Of a DNA stretch of 64,000 bases, positions 38,108 through 46,157 are shown piece by piece (the first letter of the stretch is position 1; each line of letters begins with the position of its first letter). The stretch comes from Insolitispirillum peregrinum (GTDB lineage Bacteria > Pseudomonadota > Alphaproteobacteria > Rhodospirillales > Rhodospirillaceae): contig NZ_FTOA01000006.1 of assembly GCF_900156605.1 (NCBI RefSeq), forward strand, positions 62,001-126,000, in the 5' to 3' direction. The notes beneath the pieces are model-generated. The model was not told the DNA's origin. It saw nothing but the letters and a program-made list of their open reading frames with translations, and ran no database searches. The position numbers and the translations under genes are program-made.

Positions 38108-39547
38108 ATGAGCAACCATCTGAAGTTTTACATTAACGGCGAATGGGTTGATCCCGTCACACCGGCGACCATCGAGGTGATCAATCCGGCCACCGAGCAA
38201 CCGTTTGCCCTTATTTCTGCCGGATCGGCGGCGGATGTGAACCGTGCCGTTGCCGCCGCCCGTGCGGCCTTCCCGGCCTTCAGCAAGACCAGCCGGGCGG
38301 ATAGGCTGGTATTGTTGCGGCGCATTCTGGAGGCCTATAACGCCCGCACCGATGACTTCACTCTGGCGGTCAGTCAGGAAATGGGCGCGCCGCTGGAGCA
38401 CGCCCGCAACCGCCAGACGTGGAGCGGACGGGCGCACCTTGAAACCACCATCGCGGCGCTGGAAAAATTCGTCTTCGAGGAGCCGCGCGGCTCGACGCTG
38501 ATTGCCAGGGAGCCGATCGGGGTCTGTGCCCTGATCACCCCGTGGAACTGGCCGCTGAACCAGATCATGTGCAAGGTGGCTCCGGCGCTGGCAGCAGGCT
38601 GTACGGTGGTGCTGAAGCCATCCGAAGTCGCGCCGCTGGATGCGATCATCTTTGCCGAAGTGCTCGATGCCGCCGGCGTGCCGCCCGGTGTGTTCAATCT
38701 GGTCAACGGCACCGGCCCGGATGTCGGGCAGGTGATGGCCGAACACCCGGACGTGGACATGGTGTCGTTTACCGGTTCAACGCGCGCCGGGGTGATGGTG
38801 GCCAAGGCCGCCGCCGATACGGTCAAGCGGGTGTCGCAGGAACTGGGCGGCAAGTCGCCGAACATCATCCTGCCCGATGCCGATCTGGCGGCGGCGGTCA
38901 GTCAGGGCGTGCGCGCCTGCTTTGGCAATTCGGGGCAGTCGTGCAATGCGCCGACCCGCATGCTGGTGCCGCGCGACCGCCACGACGAAGCCCTTGCCAT
39001 CGCCCGGCAGGCCGCCGAGGCGCTGGTGGTGGGCGATCCGACCGCGCCGGGTGTTGATCTTGGGCCGGTGGTGAGCGACATCCAGTTCAGCAAGATTCAG
39101 GCCCTGATCCAGAGCGGCATCGACGAAGGCGCCACGCTGGTGGCCGGGGGCGTGGGCCGTCCGCAGGGGCTGGAGCGCGGCTATTTCGTCCAGCCGACGG
39201 TGTTTGGCAACGTTACCCCCGCCATGACCATCGCCCGCGAGGAAATCTTTGGGCCGGTGTTGTCGATCATGCCCTATGACGACGAAGCCGACGCCATCCG
39301 CATCGCCAACGACACGGTGTTTGGTCTGGCGGCCTATGTGCAGTCCGGCAGCCTTGACCATGCCCGGGCGGTGGCGCGCGAGCTGCGCGCTGGCGGGGTA
39401 CAGATCAACTATCCGGCATGGGATGCGTGGCAGGCTTTTGGCGGCTACAAGCAGTCGGGCAATGGTCGGGAATATGCCGATTTCGGCATTCACGAATTCC
39501 TCGAAACCAAGAGCATGATCGGTTACGGGGCGCTGATCAGCGCGTAA
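38108..39547 (+). CDS. Aldehyde dehydrogenase family protein
   Basis: A 479-residue NAD(P)-dependent aldehyde dehydrogenase. Seen: TPWNWPLNQIMCKVAPALAAGCTVVLKPSE, the cofactor segment SFTGSTRAG, the catalytic Glu in VSQELGGKSPN and catalytic Cys in FGNSGQSCNAPTR; the EEIFGPVLSIM and GGYKQSGNGREYADFG regions complete the family pattern. GAAGGA precedes the ATG by eight bases. Substrate not assigned; the divergent betaine importer makes a betaine-aldehyde or related amino-aldehyde possible but this is inference. No partner choline oxidase is adjacent. Confidence 0.93.
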   Translation: MSNHLKFYINGEWVDPVTPATIEVINPATEQPFALISAGSAADVNRAVAAARAAFPAFSKTSRADRLVLLRRILEAYNARTDDFTLAVSQEMGAPLEHARNRQTWSGRAHLETTIAALEKFVFEEPRGSTLIAREPIGVCALITPWNWPLNQIMCKVAPALAAGCTVVLKPSEVAPLDAIIFAEVLDAAGVPPGVFNLVNGTGPDVGQVMAEHPDVDMVSFTGSTRAGVMVAKAAADTVKRVSQELGGKSPNIILPDADLAAAVSQGVRACFGNSGQSCNAPTRMLVPRDRHDEALAIARQAAEALVVGDPTAPGVDLGPVVSDIQFSKIQALIQSGIDEGATLVAGGVGRPQGLERGYFVQPTVFGNVTPAMTIAREEIFGPVLSIMPYDDEADAIRIANDTVFGLAAYVQSGSLDHARAVARELRAGGVQINYPAWDAWQAFGGYKQSGNGREYADFGIHEFLETKSMIGYGALISA

Positions 39548-39560
39548 AAGGCAGGTGCGG

Positions 39561-39664
39561 CTGGACCTGCGTGCGTTCAATCTGGCGCAGGCACGCTGGT
39601 CCGACCTTTTTTTGTCGCAGTGATTTTGCGCAGAACCGGAACCACTTTTGCGCTCACTGCTCTG
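39561..39664 (-). repeat. Intergenic hairpin repeat, family A copy 2
   Basis: On the minus strand AGAGCAGTGAGCGCAAAAGTGG, TTCCGGTTCTGCGCAAAATCACTGCG. The outer stem is GCAGTGA/TCACTGC and the inner one GCGCAAAA/TTCTGCGC, so base pairs differ from copies 1, 3 and 4 while pairing is kept. It follows the aldehyde dehydrogenase stop by 14 bp and may serve as its terminator. Confidence 0.85.
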
Positions 39665-39729
39665 GTGTGAATGTCACGGGCAGCGAAGGGGAGCCCTTTG
39701 CTGCCCGTTGTCAATCGACGCCCCCGGGA

Positions 39730-40101
39730 TTACCGGCAGGTGGTTCTGCCAAACGAGTCCCGTTGGCAGTTGGCACGTTGATTGCCAAAGCTCCCTGTGG
39801 TGCGGCCAAACTGATCCGTATAGGTGTTGACGCGATTGTTTCCGATGGTTCCGGTCGTCCTGCCCATGGAATCCTGATGCGTGTTAACGCGGTTATCTCC
39901 GATGTAGCCAGTTGTCCTTCCCGTTTGGTCAGTCCTTACATATCCTCTCTGTCCATCACTGCAATTGATATAGGCTGACCCAAAGGTCGTTTGGGTCGTG
40001 GTGCAGCTTGCCATGGATGCATTTCCGGTGAATTGCATGGCAATAATGGTCAATGATGATAGTAGAATAGCCTTCTGCTTATTTCTCATTCTCTTGTACA
40101 T
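39730..40101 (-). CDS. Secreted protein with 19-residue tandem repeats, function unknown
   Basis: About 123 residues. A signal peptide (basic MRNKQK, hydrophobic LLSSLTIIAMQF, cleavage after about NASMA) is followed by CTTTQTTFGSAYINCSDGQRGYV and then three and a half copies of a 19-residue unit: DQTGRTTGYIGDNRVNTHQ, DSMGRTTGTIGNNRVNTYT, DQFGRTTGSFGNQRANCQR and DSFGRTTCR. Four cysteines in the mature part could form two disulfides. The regular GRTTG...NRVNT spacing suggests a beta-propeller-like or beta-solenoid fold. I do not recognise a named family with certainty. The start is 40101 or 40089; ribosome sites are weak. The upstream DNA (40030-40260) is AT-rich. Confidence 0.75.
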   Translation of the reverse strand: MYKRMRNKQKAILLSSLTIIAMQFTGNASMASCTTTQTTFGSAYINCSDGQRGYVRTDQTGRTTGYIGDNRVNTHQDSMGRTTGTIGNNRVNTYTDQFGRTTGSFGNQRANCQRDSFGRTTCR

Positions 40102-40308
40102 CCATTTTCTGGGAATAGTTGTATGTGTACTTACACATATCTTCATTGAAGATGATGGTATGTTATATTGTTTGGGAAATTAAATTTAGCAGATTTCATT
40201 ACTGTCCTCGTACCAATCATCGAAACCCTCATCGATGGGGTCAAAGCCGGTGACTTTGACCAGCCGTGCATGGCTGGTAGAGCGTAAATTATGCTTGAAT
40301 GTCATGAG
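40102..40308. other. AT-rich spacer upstream of the repeat protein gene
   Basis: About 200 bp, low in GC, probably holding the promoter of the 19-residue repeat protein. A 39-codon frame (40186-40305, minus) ending GFDDWYEDSNEIC has no ribosome site and is not called. Confidence 0.4.
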
Positions 40309-40350
40309 TCGAACCAGGGCTGTGAGCCTTTTTACACAGCCCTGGTTCGA
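40309..40350. terminator. 16-bp perfect hairpin downstream of the protease gene
   Basis: TCGAACCAGGGCTGTG and its exact complement flank a 10-base loop (AGCCTTTTTA). It begins 14 bp after the stop of the minus-strand protease gene and is the obvious transcription end for it, although the T-run lies in the loop. Confidence 0.75.
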
Positions 40351-40363
40351 GTGTTGTTCTTGT

Positions 40364-41494
40364 TCACGGCCCCAGATAGGACTCGATGAAAACCACTGAG
40401 GATTCATAGGCATCCGGGTTTTTCAAGGCCCCCGAGGCGGGTTTGGCGGCCTGTCCGGTGATCGTGGCGAAGCGCAGCAGCGGCTGGATGTATTCCGATT
40501 TGACCGCATAGTTCACGTTCTGCGGCATTGCTCCGGTTGTTCTCAAGGTGTTGATACCGTTCAGGCTGGCGGACACAATGCCGATGACCTGCCCCTGATC
40601 GGTGATCAGGGGGCCGCCCGAATTCCCGGGTTGAATCGGCACATCAATCTGGAAATAGCGGATATCCCCATGTATGCCGCTGAGCGCATTGACCCGGCCA
40701 TAGGTGGCTTTCAGTTCCTGCCCCTGCAGGGAGGGGATGGGGTAGCCCAGAGTAAAGACTTCGGTGCCCCTTTTGATGTCGGCGGCGGCGATGACCGGCA
40801 GGGGATTGGTGATCGCGTCGATTTTCAGCAAGGCAACATCATTGCTGGCGTCACTGCTGATGACGGTGGCGGGATGCTTTTGCTTGTCGCTGGTGGTGAC
40901 CTCGATTTTTTTGGCCTTGTCGATGACGTGGTGATTGGTCAGCAGATAGCCATCCTTGCTGACAAAAAAGCCGGTGCCGGAGGCAACGCCTGTGGCGTCT
41001 GTGTCGCCGGTCGCGCCTGTCGAACCGGTACCACGGTCGTCGGTCACGTTGTTCAGCATGACGACGGGAATGTCACGCTCCTGCAGGACGCCTTGGAATT
41101 CTCCAACAAACGGCGTGATGAAACGGGTTTCGGCAAAAGCATGTGTCCCGGATGAGGTGATCGTGTATCCCCAGCCTGAAACCCGGCCCTTGTCCGGTGA
41201 ATCCCCAACCTGGGGGGTAAACTGCATGCGGATGGTGGTTACATCAATCCCCGGCTGCACTCTCCAGCTATAGCCGACGTCTGGCTTGGGGAGCGGAGCG
41301 GCGGTTGAGAACGGAAAAGTCCGCAGGATGGCCGCGCGGGCGGCGGCCAGGACATCGGCTTTCGGGGCCAGAATGACCTCTGCCGTTCCATCCGGGGTAT
41401 GCGAAGAGGAGGTGGACGACGTTATGCAGGCTGTAAGGGATGTTGCCACCAGAAAAAGGCAAACGACGGAAATAAGTTTTCTCAAATATGACAT
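40364..41494 (-). CDS. Lipoprotein trypsin-like (S1C, HtrA-type) serine protease
   Basis: A 376-residue envelope protein. The N-terminus is a lipoprotein signal with lipobox LTAC (Cys23), followed by a Ser/Thr-rich linker, an unassigned domain of about 120 residues (30-155), then a trypsin domain with catalytic triad His189 (TNHHVID), Asp219 (SNDVALLKID) and Ser292 (GNSGGPL). There is no PDZ domain after it, unlike DegP; the last 50 residues are short and unassigned. The fusion of an N-terminal domain with a lipoprotein anchor suggests a membrane-tethered protease with its own substrate or sensor domain. AGGGA precedes the ATG. Confidence 0.88.
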   Translation of the reverse strand: MSYLRKLISVVCLFLVATSLTACITSSTSSSHTPDGTAEVILAPKADVLAAARAAILRTFPFSTAAPLPKPDVGYSWRVQPGIDVTTIRMQFTPQVGDSPDKGRVSGWGYTITSSGTHAFAETRFITPFVGEFQGVLQERDIPVVMLNNVTDDRGTGSTGATGDTDATGVASGTGFFVSKDGYLLTNHHVIDKAKKIEVTTSDKQKHPATVISSDASNDVALLKIDAITNPLPVIAAADIKRGTEVFTLGYPIPSLQGQELKATYGRVNALSGIHGDIRYFQIDVPIQPGNSGGPLITDQGQVIGIVSASLNGINTLRTTGAMPQNVNYAVKSEYIQPLLRFATITGQAAKPASGALKNPDAYESSVVFIESYLGP

Positions 41495-41521
41495 GCCGGT
41501 CCCTGCTTTTGGAGTCGCGTC

Positions 41522-41553
41522 CCCCTGATGGCAAGGAGAACAGCCATCAGGGG
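41522..41553. terminator. Hairpin between the TetR and protease genes
   Basis: A perfect 11-bp inverted repeat (CCCCTGATGGC / GCCATCAGGGG) with a 10-base loop, after the tetR stop (41613) and before the protease start (41494) on the minus strand. No U-run. Confidence 0.55.
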
Positions 41554-41612
41554 AGGCAAGAATAGGGTATTGATCGGGGATTGTGGAATGTTTTTCCTGA
41601 GAATATCCGGGA

Positions 41613-42200
41613 TCACCGATGATCTTCGCCGGAAAGATCAGTAGGCGGGATCACGCCGGTTCGGCTCTCGATCCAGGCGCGGGTCTGCTCCAGAATCTCG
41701 TCGGAAAGCCCCGGATCATCGATGGCCCGTGAGAGAATGAGGGCTCCCACGCACGCCGCCCAGCTTCCGATGGCCGCGCGGCGTGCGTCGGGGGTGCCAT
41801 CCTCGACCAGAGCGTGCTCGATAAGGGCGATCTGGGTGCGCAGGCCGTCTGTCATGGTGGCTTTTGCGGCTGGCGTCTGGTGACGGATGGCGTCGGCCAG
41901 ACCGGCTGTCGGGCAGCCTCTGGCCGGATTGTCGCGGTGGCGGGGGGCCAGATAGGCCCGGACAAAATCGTTGAAGCGGTCCTCTCCGACACTGTTTGCT
42001 TCCAGTGCGTGCGCCAGTGTCTGCGCCACCAGATCATCCTTTGAGCTGAAGTGTCCATAAAAGCCGCCATGGGTGAGGCCCGCGGCCTTCATCACCTCGG
42101 CGACGCTGACCGCATCAAACCCCCTGTCCTTGAACAGGCCGCTGGCGACATCCAGGATCCGGCGGCGGTTTTCTGCCATCTGTTCACGGCTGACCTTCAT
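41613..42200 (-). CDS. TetR family repressor of the adjacent redox cluster
   Basis: A 195-residue TetR/AcrR regulator. The N-terminal HTH reads RRRILDVASGLFKDRGFDAVSVAEVMKAAGLTHGGFYGHFSSKDDLV; only pieces are needed to recognise it (AGLTHGGFYGHFSSK). The rest is the ligand domain (NPARGCPTAGLADAIRHQ is typical of the NemR/YxaF-like subgroup that responds to electrophiles). It is divergent from the SDR gene at 42311 across a 110-bp region with two inverted repeats, so it very probably represses itself and the SDR-OYE-SDR-MDR cluster. NemR-type sensing would fit the OYE next door but the sensing cysteine was not verified. Confidence 0.9.
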   Translation of the reverse strand: MKVSREQMAENRRRILDVASGLFKDRGFDAVSVAEVMKAAGLTHGGFYGHFSSKDDLVAQTLAHALEANSVGEDRFNDFVRAYLAPRHRDNPARGCPTAGLADAIRHQTPAAKATMTDGLRTQIALIEHALVEDGTPDARRAAIGSWAACVGALILSRAIDDPGLSDEILEQTRAWIESRTGVIPPTDLSGEDHR

Positions 42201-42224
42201 GTTCAGAATTCTCCACGGCGACCG

Positions 42225-42278
42225 TTGACTTTTACATGATGACCATCATATTTAGATCAATCATGATGATGATCATGA
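42225..42278. promoter_or_regulatory. Promoter and two TetR-type operators
   Basis: TTGACT (42225-42230) and TATTTA (42249-42254), 18 bases apart, form a plus-strand promoter for the SDR gene. Between them lies the inverted repeat ATGAT-GACC-ATCAT, and a second one, TCATGAT-GATG-ATCATGA, lies at 42261-42278. Both are placed to block RNA polymerase, as expected for the divergent TetR protein. Confidence 0.65.
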
Positions 42279-42310
42279 ATATAGGATCAACGACAGAAAA
42301 GAGCAATTCG

Positions 42311-43099
42311 ATGACCCAACGCCCCGCAGTCTTGATCACCGGCGCCTCCACCGGCATTGGCGCCACCTATGCCGAGCGGTTTGCCCGACGCGGACACGAT
42401 CTTGTGCTGGTCGCACGGAACGTAGCGCGCATGGAGACGCTTGCCAGCCGTTTGCGGCAGGAAACCGGTGTGGCGATTGACATTTTTCAGGCCGACCTCA
42501 CCCAGACGAGCGATCTTGCCAGGGTTGAAAGCAGGCTGCGTGACGATGCGCGCATCGGCATCCTCGTCAACAATGCCGGAACCGCCATTGGTGGCAGCTT
42601 TCTGGAGCAGGACGTTGACGACATGACCCGGCTCGTTGCGCTCAATGCGACCGTACTGGTCCGGCTTGCCAGCGCCATCGCGCCGCGTCTTGCCGCCGCT
42701 GGCGACGGCGCGATTGTCAATATCAGTTCTGTCGTTGGCCTGATCCCTGAATTCGGCTCGACGGTTTACGGCGCGACCAAGGCCTTTGTCCTGTTCCTGT
42801 CGCAGGGGCTTGCGCACGAACTGGGGCCGAAGGGGGTTTATGTCCAGGCGGTGCTCCCCGCTGCGACCCGGACTGAAATCTGGGATCATGCCGGTGTTGA
42901 CGTCAATACCATGGGCAATGTCATGGAAGTGGCTGATCTGGTTGATGCGGCTCTGGTCGGGTTCGATCGCCGCGAACCGGTGACCATCCCGCCGCTGCAC
43001 GATGCCAGCCAGTGGGACGCGCTCGACGGTGCGCGCAAGGCCATCATTGGCAGTTTTGGCAACGCGCAGCCCGCCGAGCGGTACCGCTCGCCCGTCTGA
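42311..43099 (+). CDS. Short-chain dehydrogenase/reductase
   Basis: A 262-residue classical SDR, NAD(P)-dependent. Cofactor motif VLITGASTGIGATYAERFA near the N-terminus, NNAGTAIGG, and the catalytic Ser...Tyr-x-x-x-Lys in ISSVVGLIPEFGSTVYGATK. The substrate is unknown. It is the first of four cotranscribed redox genes (43157, 44323, 45156 follow) controlled by the divergent TetR gene; AGAG about eight bases before the ATG at 42311 is a modest ribosome site, and the in-frame upstream methionines fall inside the operator region. Confidence 0.9.
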   Translation: MTQRPAVLITGASTGIGATYAERFARRGHDLVLVARNVARMETLASRLRQETGVAIDIFQADLTQTSDLARVESRLRDDARIGILVNNAGTAIGGSFLEQDVDDMTRLVALNATVLVRLASAIAPRLAAAGDGAIVNISSVVGLIPEFGSTVYGATKAFVLFLSQGLAHELGPKGVYVQAVLPAATRTEIWDHAGVDVNTMGNVMEVADLVDAALVGFDRREPVTIPPLHDASQWDALDGARKAIIGSFGNAQPAERYRSPV

Positions 43100-43156
43100 G
43101 CATCGCGCACGCACCGCACTCCCACCGCGACAGCGGAAAAAGCACAGGGAAACATT

Positions 43157-44251
43157 ATGACCAGCACCACCCTTTTTGACCCCTGCACCCTCGGTGCCAT
43201 TCCCTTGGCGAACCGGGTCGTCATGGCCCCCCTGACCCGCAACCGTGCTGGTGTGGGCTTGGTTCCCGGCGACATCACCGCCGAGTATTACGCCCAGCGC
43301 GCTTCGGCTGGACTGATCATTTCCGAGGCCAGCCAGATTTCACAGCAGGGGCAGGGCTATCAGGATACGCCGGGCATCTATACCCGGGCGCAGATTGACG
43401 GCTGGCGCAAGGTGACTGCCGCCGTGCATGAACAGGGCGGGCGCATCGTGCTCCAGCTGTGGCATGTCGGTCGTGTCAGTCATGTGGATCTTCAGCCCGA
43501 TGGTGGCCAGCCGGTCGCGCCCTCTGCCATCCGCGCGGCGACCAAGGTGGTTGTCCACAATACGTTTGTCGATGTTTCCGAACCGCGCGCGCTGGAGATT
43601 GACGAGCTGCCGGGGATCATCAATGACTTCCGTCAGGCGGCTGCCAACGCGATCGAGGCCGGTTTCGATGGGGTCGAGGTGCACGGGGCCAACGGCTATC
43701 TGCTCGAGCAATTCGCCAAGGACGGGGCCAATGCCCGGACCGATGCCTATGGTGGCTCGGTGGAAAACCGCGCGCGCCTGATGCTCGAGGTGACGGCGGC
43801 GGTGGCGCAGGAAATCGGTGCCGAACGCACCGGTATCCGCATTTCGCCGGTCTCGCCTGCCAATGGCATGTCCTGCAGCGATCCTCAGGCACAATACGAC
43901 CATATCGTTGACCGGCTTGATGCGCTGGGGATTGCCTACATTCACGTCGTCGAAGGCGCGACTGGCGGCCCGCGGGATGCGGCGCCCTTTGACTACGACT
44001 CGCTGCGTCGCCGTTTTCGTGGAACCTATATCGCCAACAATGGCTATGACCTTGATCTTGCAACCTCGCGTCTGGCCGCGGGCAAGGCTGATCTGATCGC
44101 CTTTGGACGTCCGTTCATTGCCAACCCGGACCTGGTGGAACGGCTGCAACGCGGAGTGCCGCTGGCGGAAATGACACCGGCCACCCTCTACGGCGGCGGT
44201 GCTGCGGGCTATACCGATTATCCCCGCGCCACCGACCCCTCCGGCCATTGA
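43157..44251 (+). CDS. Old Yellow Enzyme family alkene reductase (NemA-like)
   Basis: A 364-residue FMN-dependent ene-reductase; family members reduce activated alkenes, N-ethylmaleimide, nitrate esters and quinones. Seen: MAPLTRNRA, IISEASQISQQGQGYQDTPGIYT, LQLWHVGRVSH and the diagnostic HGANGYLLEQFAKDGANARTDAYGGSVENRARL (partly cited), with active-site residues in this fragment. AGGGA precedes the ATG. Second gene of the TetR-controlled redox cluster, 57 bp after the first SDR. The next gene starts 71 bp later, or by a shorter overlap if a frame at 44248 is used. Confidence 0.94.
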   Translation: MTSTTLFDPCTLGAIPLANRVVMAPLTRNRAGVGLVPGDITAEYYAQRASAGLIISEASQISQQGQGYQDTPGIYTRAQIDGWRKVTAAVHEQGGRIVLQLWHVGRVSHVDLQPDGGQPVAPSAIRAATKVVVHNTFVDVSEPRALEIDELPGIINDFRQAAANAIEAGFDGVEVHGANGYLLEQFAKDGANARTDAYGGSVENRARLMLEVTAAVAQEIGAERTGIRISPVSPANGMSCSDPQAQYDHIVDRLDALGIAYIHVVEGATGGPRDAAPFDYDSLRRRFRGTYIANNGYDLDLATSRLAAGKADLIAFGRPFIANPDLVERLQRGVPLAEMTPATLYGGGAAGYTDYPRATDPSGH

Positions 44252-44322
44252 GCCATCATCACTCCCTGACACGTCCCAAGGCGGTGCGGCCAGATGCCGC
44301 GTGCCGGATCGAGAGACAAGAC

Positions 44323-45147
44323 ATGGCGACTTTTGACACAAAAGGGCAGAAGACTGCCTTCGTGACCGGCGCATCCAGCGGTATCGGCAAGGCGGCAGCC
44401 GTGGCGCTCAGCCGGGCGGGGTACCGGGTGATCGGCACCAGCCGCAAGGCCGAACCCGGCGAGGTGCGCGACGGCATCCGCATGATTGCGTGTGACGTGA
44501 CGTCGGACGCCTCTGTTGTTGCCGCCGTGGCGCTGGCTCACGCCGAACTCGGCCGCATCGACCTGCTGGTCAACAACGCTGGCTATGCCGTGTCAGGGGC
44601 CGCAGAGGAAAGCTCGATCGAACAGGTGCGGGCCCTGTTTGATACCAACGTTCTGGGCGTGGTGCGGGTGACCAACGAAGTCCTGCCGCTGATGCGTCAG
44701 CAGGGGGGCGGGCGGATTTTGAACATCGGCTCGGTGGTGGGGATCATCCCCGGTCCTTTTGGCACCCATTACACGGCGACCAAGCACGCGATCGAAGGCT
44801 ATTCCGAATCGCTGGATCATGAGGTGCGGCCGTTCGGCATCCGGGTTGCGGTGATCGAGCCATGGGCCACCAAGACCTCCATCGAAGCCAACTCGCCGCG
44901 CGGGGATCGGCCTGTTGCGGCCTATAGCCAGACATTCGCCCGCTATCAGGCCGCCTTTGCGGCGGCCATGGCCGATGGCGACACCGCCGAGGAGGTCGCT
45001 GCGACCATCGTTGCGGCGGCGCAGGCCCGCACACCACGGCTGCGCTATCCCTCGGGCAAGGCGGCCCGGCAAACGGTCTTTGTCCGGCGCTTTCTTCCGC
45101 GCGCCCTGTTTGATCGCATTCTGCGCAAGCAATTCAACATCGCCTGA
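44323..45147 (+). CDS. Short-chain dehydrogenase/reductase
   Basis: A 274-residue classical SDR: FVTGASSGIGKAAAVALSRAGY, CDVTSD, NNAGYAVSG, and active site IGSVVGIIPGPFGTHYTATKHAIEG. The C-terminal extension (AARQTVFVRRFLPRALFDRILRKQFNIA) is typical of the oxidoreductase subgroup that includes retinol/17-beta-type reductases, with no clear substrate. The ATG at 44323 has GAGAG upstream; a 25-codon longer reading from 44248 overlaps the OYE stop. Third gene of the redox cluster; nine bases before the MDR gene. Confidence 0.9.
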   Translation: MATFDTKGQKTAFVTGASSGIGKAAAVALSRAGYRVIGTSRKAEPGEVRDGIRMIACDVTSDASVVAAVALAHAELGRIDLLVNNAGYAVSGAAEESSIEQVRALFDTNVLGVVRVTNEVLPLMRQQGGGRILNIGSVVGIIPGPFGTHYTATKHAIEGYSESLDHEVRPFGIRVAVIEPWATKTSIEANSPRGDRPVAAYSQTFARYQAAFAAAMADGDTAEEVAATIVAAAQARTPRLRYPSGKAARQTVFVRRFLPRALFDRILRKQFNIA

Positions 45148-45155
45148 GAACACCG

Positions 45156-46157
45156 ATGAAAGCTTTTATCCTCGACGCCTACAAAAAGAACGGGGCGCTG
45201 CGTCTGACCGACATGCCCGAGCCACAGATGGGCGCCAATGACGTGCTGGTTCGCATCCACGCCACCGGGCTCAACCCTCTTGATGCCAAAATTCGGGACG
45301 GGGTCTTCAAGCTGTTCCTGCCCTATCGCCCGCCCTTTATCCTCGGCCACGATCTGGCCGGAACGGTTGTGGGCGTCGGCGACAGTGTGCAGCAGTTCAG
45401 GGTCGGTGACGAGGTTTACGCCCGTCCGCGCGACCACCGGATTGGCACCTTTGCCGAGATGATTGCGGTTGATGCCGCCGATCTGGCGCTGAAGCCAAAG
45501 ACCCTTTCGATGACACAGGCGGCCTCGATTCCGCTGGTCGGGCTGACCGCCTGGCAGGCGCTGGTCGAGGTGGGGCAAGTCAAGCCCGGCCAGAACGTGT
45601 TCATTCAGGCCGGTTCCGGCGGTGTTGGCAGCTTTGCCATTCAGCTTGCCAAACATCTGGGGGCCACCGTGGCAACCACCACCAGCGCCGCGAATGCCGA
45701 ACTGGTTAAAAGCCTCGGCGCGGATGTGGTGATTGATTACAGGACGCAGGATTTCGAACAGCTGTTGTCCGGGTACGATCTGGTGCTGAACAGTCAGGAT
45801 GACAAGACGCTGGCCAAGTCGCTGACCGTGCTGAAGCCGGGAGGAAAACTGATCTCGATCTCCGGGCCGCCGGACGGTGCCTTTGCCAAATCCCTGCGGC
45901 TGAACCTGTTCTTGCGCTTTGTGATGTGGATGCTCAGTCGGGGCCTGTTGAAAAAGGCACGCCGCCGGGGCATCGACTATTCATTCCTGTTCATGCGCGC
46001 CGACGGGCAGCAACTGGGCGAGATCACGCGGCTGATCGAGGCGGGCGTCATCCGCCCGGTCATCGATGGGGTGTTTCCCTTTGCGCAGCTGGCCGAGGCT
46101 CTGGCCCGTGTCGAGAGCGGGCGCGCCAGGGGAAAGGTTGTGGTCAGCGTTCCATGA
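45156..46157 (+). CDS. Zinc-free medium-chain dehydrogenase (quinone oxidoreductase-like)
   Basis: A 333-residue MDR-superfamily NADPH enzyme: GroES-like N-terminus (MPEPQMGANDVLVRIHATGLNPLDAKI), HDLAGTVVGVGDSV, and cofactor site VFIQAGSGGVGSFAIQLAKHLGA. The zinc ligands of alcohol dehydrogenases are absent, placing it with quinone and enone reductases. Fits the set of OYE and SDRs as a detoxification or reductive module for electrophilic carbonyl compounds. Its 3' end overlaps the convergent EamA gene by 14 bp. Confidence 0.92.
   Translation: MKAFILDAYKKNGALRLTDMPEPQMGANDVLVRIHATGLNPLDAKIRDGVFKLFLPYRPPFILGHDLAGTVVGVGDSVQQFRVGDEVYARPRDHRIGTFAEMIAVDAADLALKPKTLSMTQAASIPLVGLTAWQALVEVGQVKPGQNVFIQAGSGGVGSFAIQLAKHLGATVATTTSAANAELVKSLGADVVIDYRTQDFEQLLSGYDLVLNSQDDKTLAKSLTVLKPGGKLISISGPPDGAFAKSLRLNLFLRFVMWMLSRGLLKKARRRGIDYSFLFMRADGQQLGEITRLIEAGVIRPVIDGVFPFAQLAEALARVESGRARGKVVVSVP

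Noticed and set aside
40186-40413. A 75-codon minus-strand frame ending DPIDEGFDDWYEDSNEIC
   Set aside because: It crosses the terminator hairpin at 40309-40350 and the end of the protease gene, has no ribosome site, and resembles no family; a 39-codon version from 40305 is equally unsupported.
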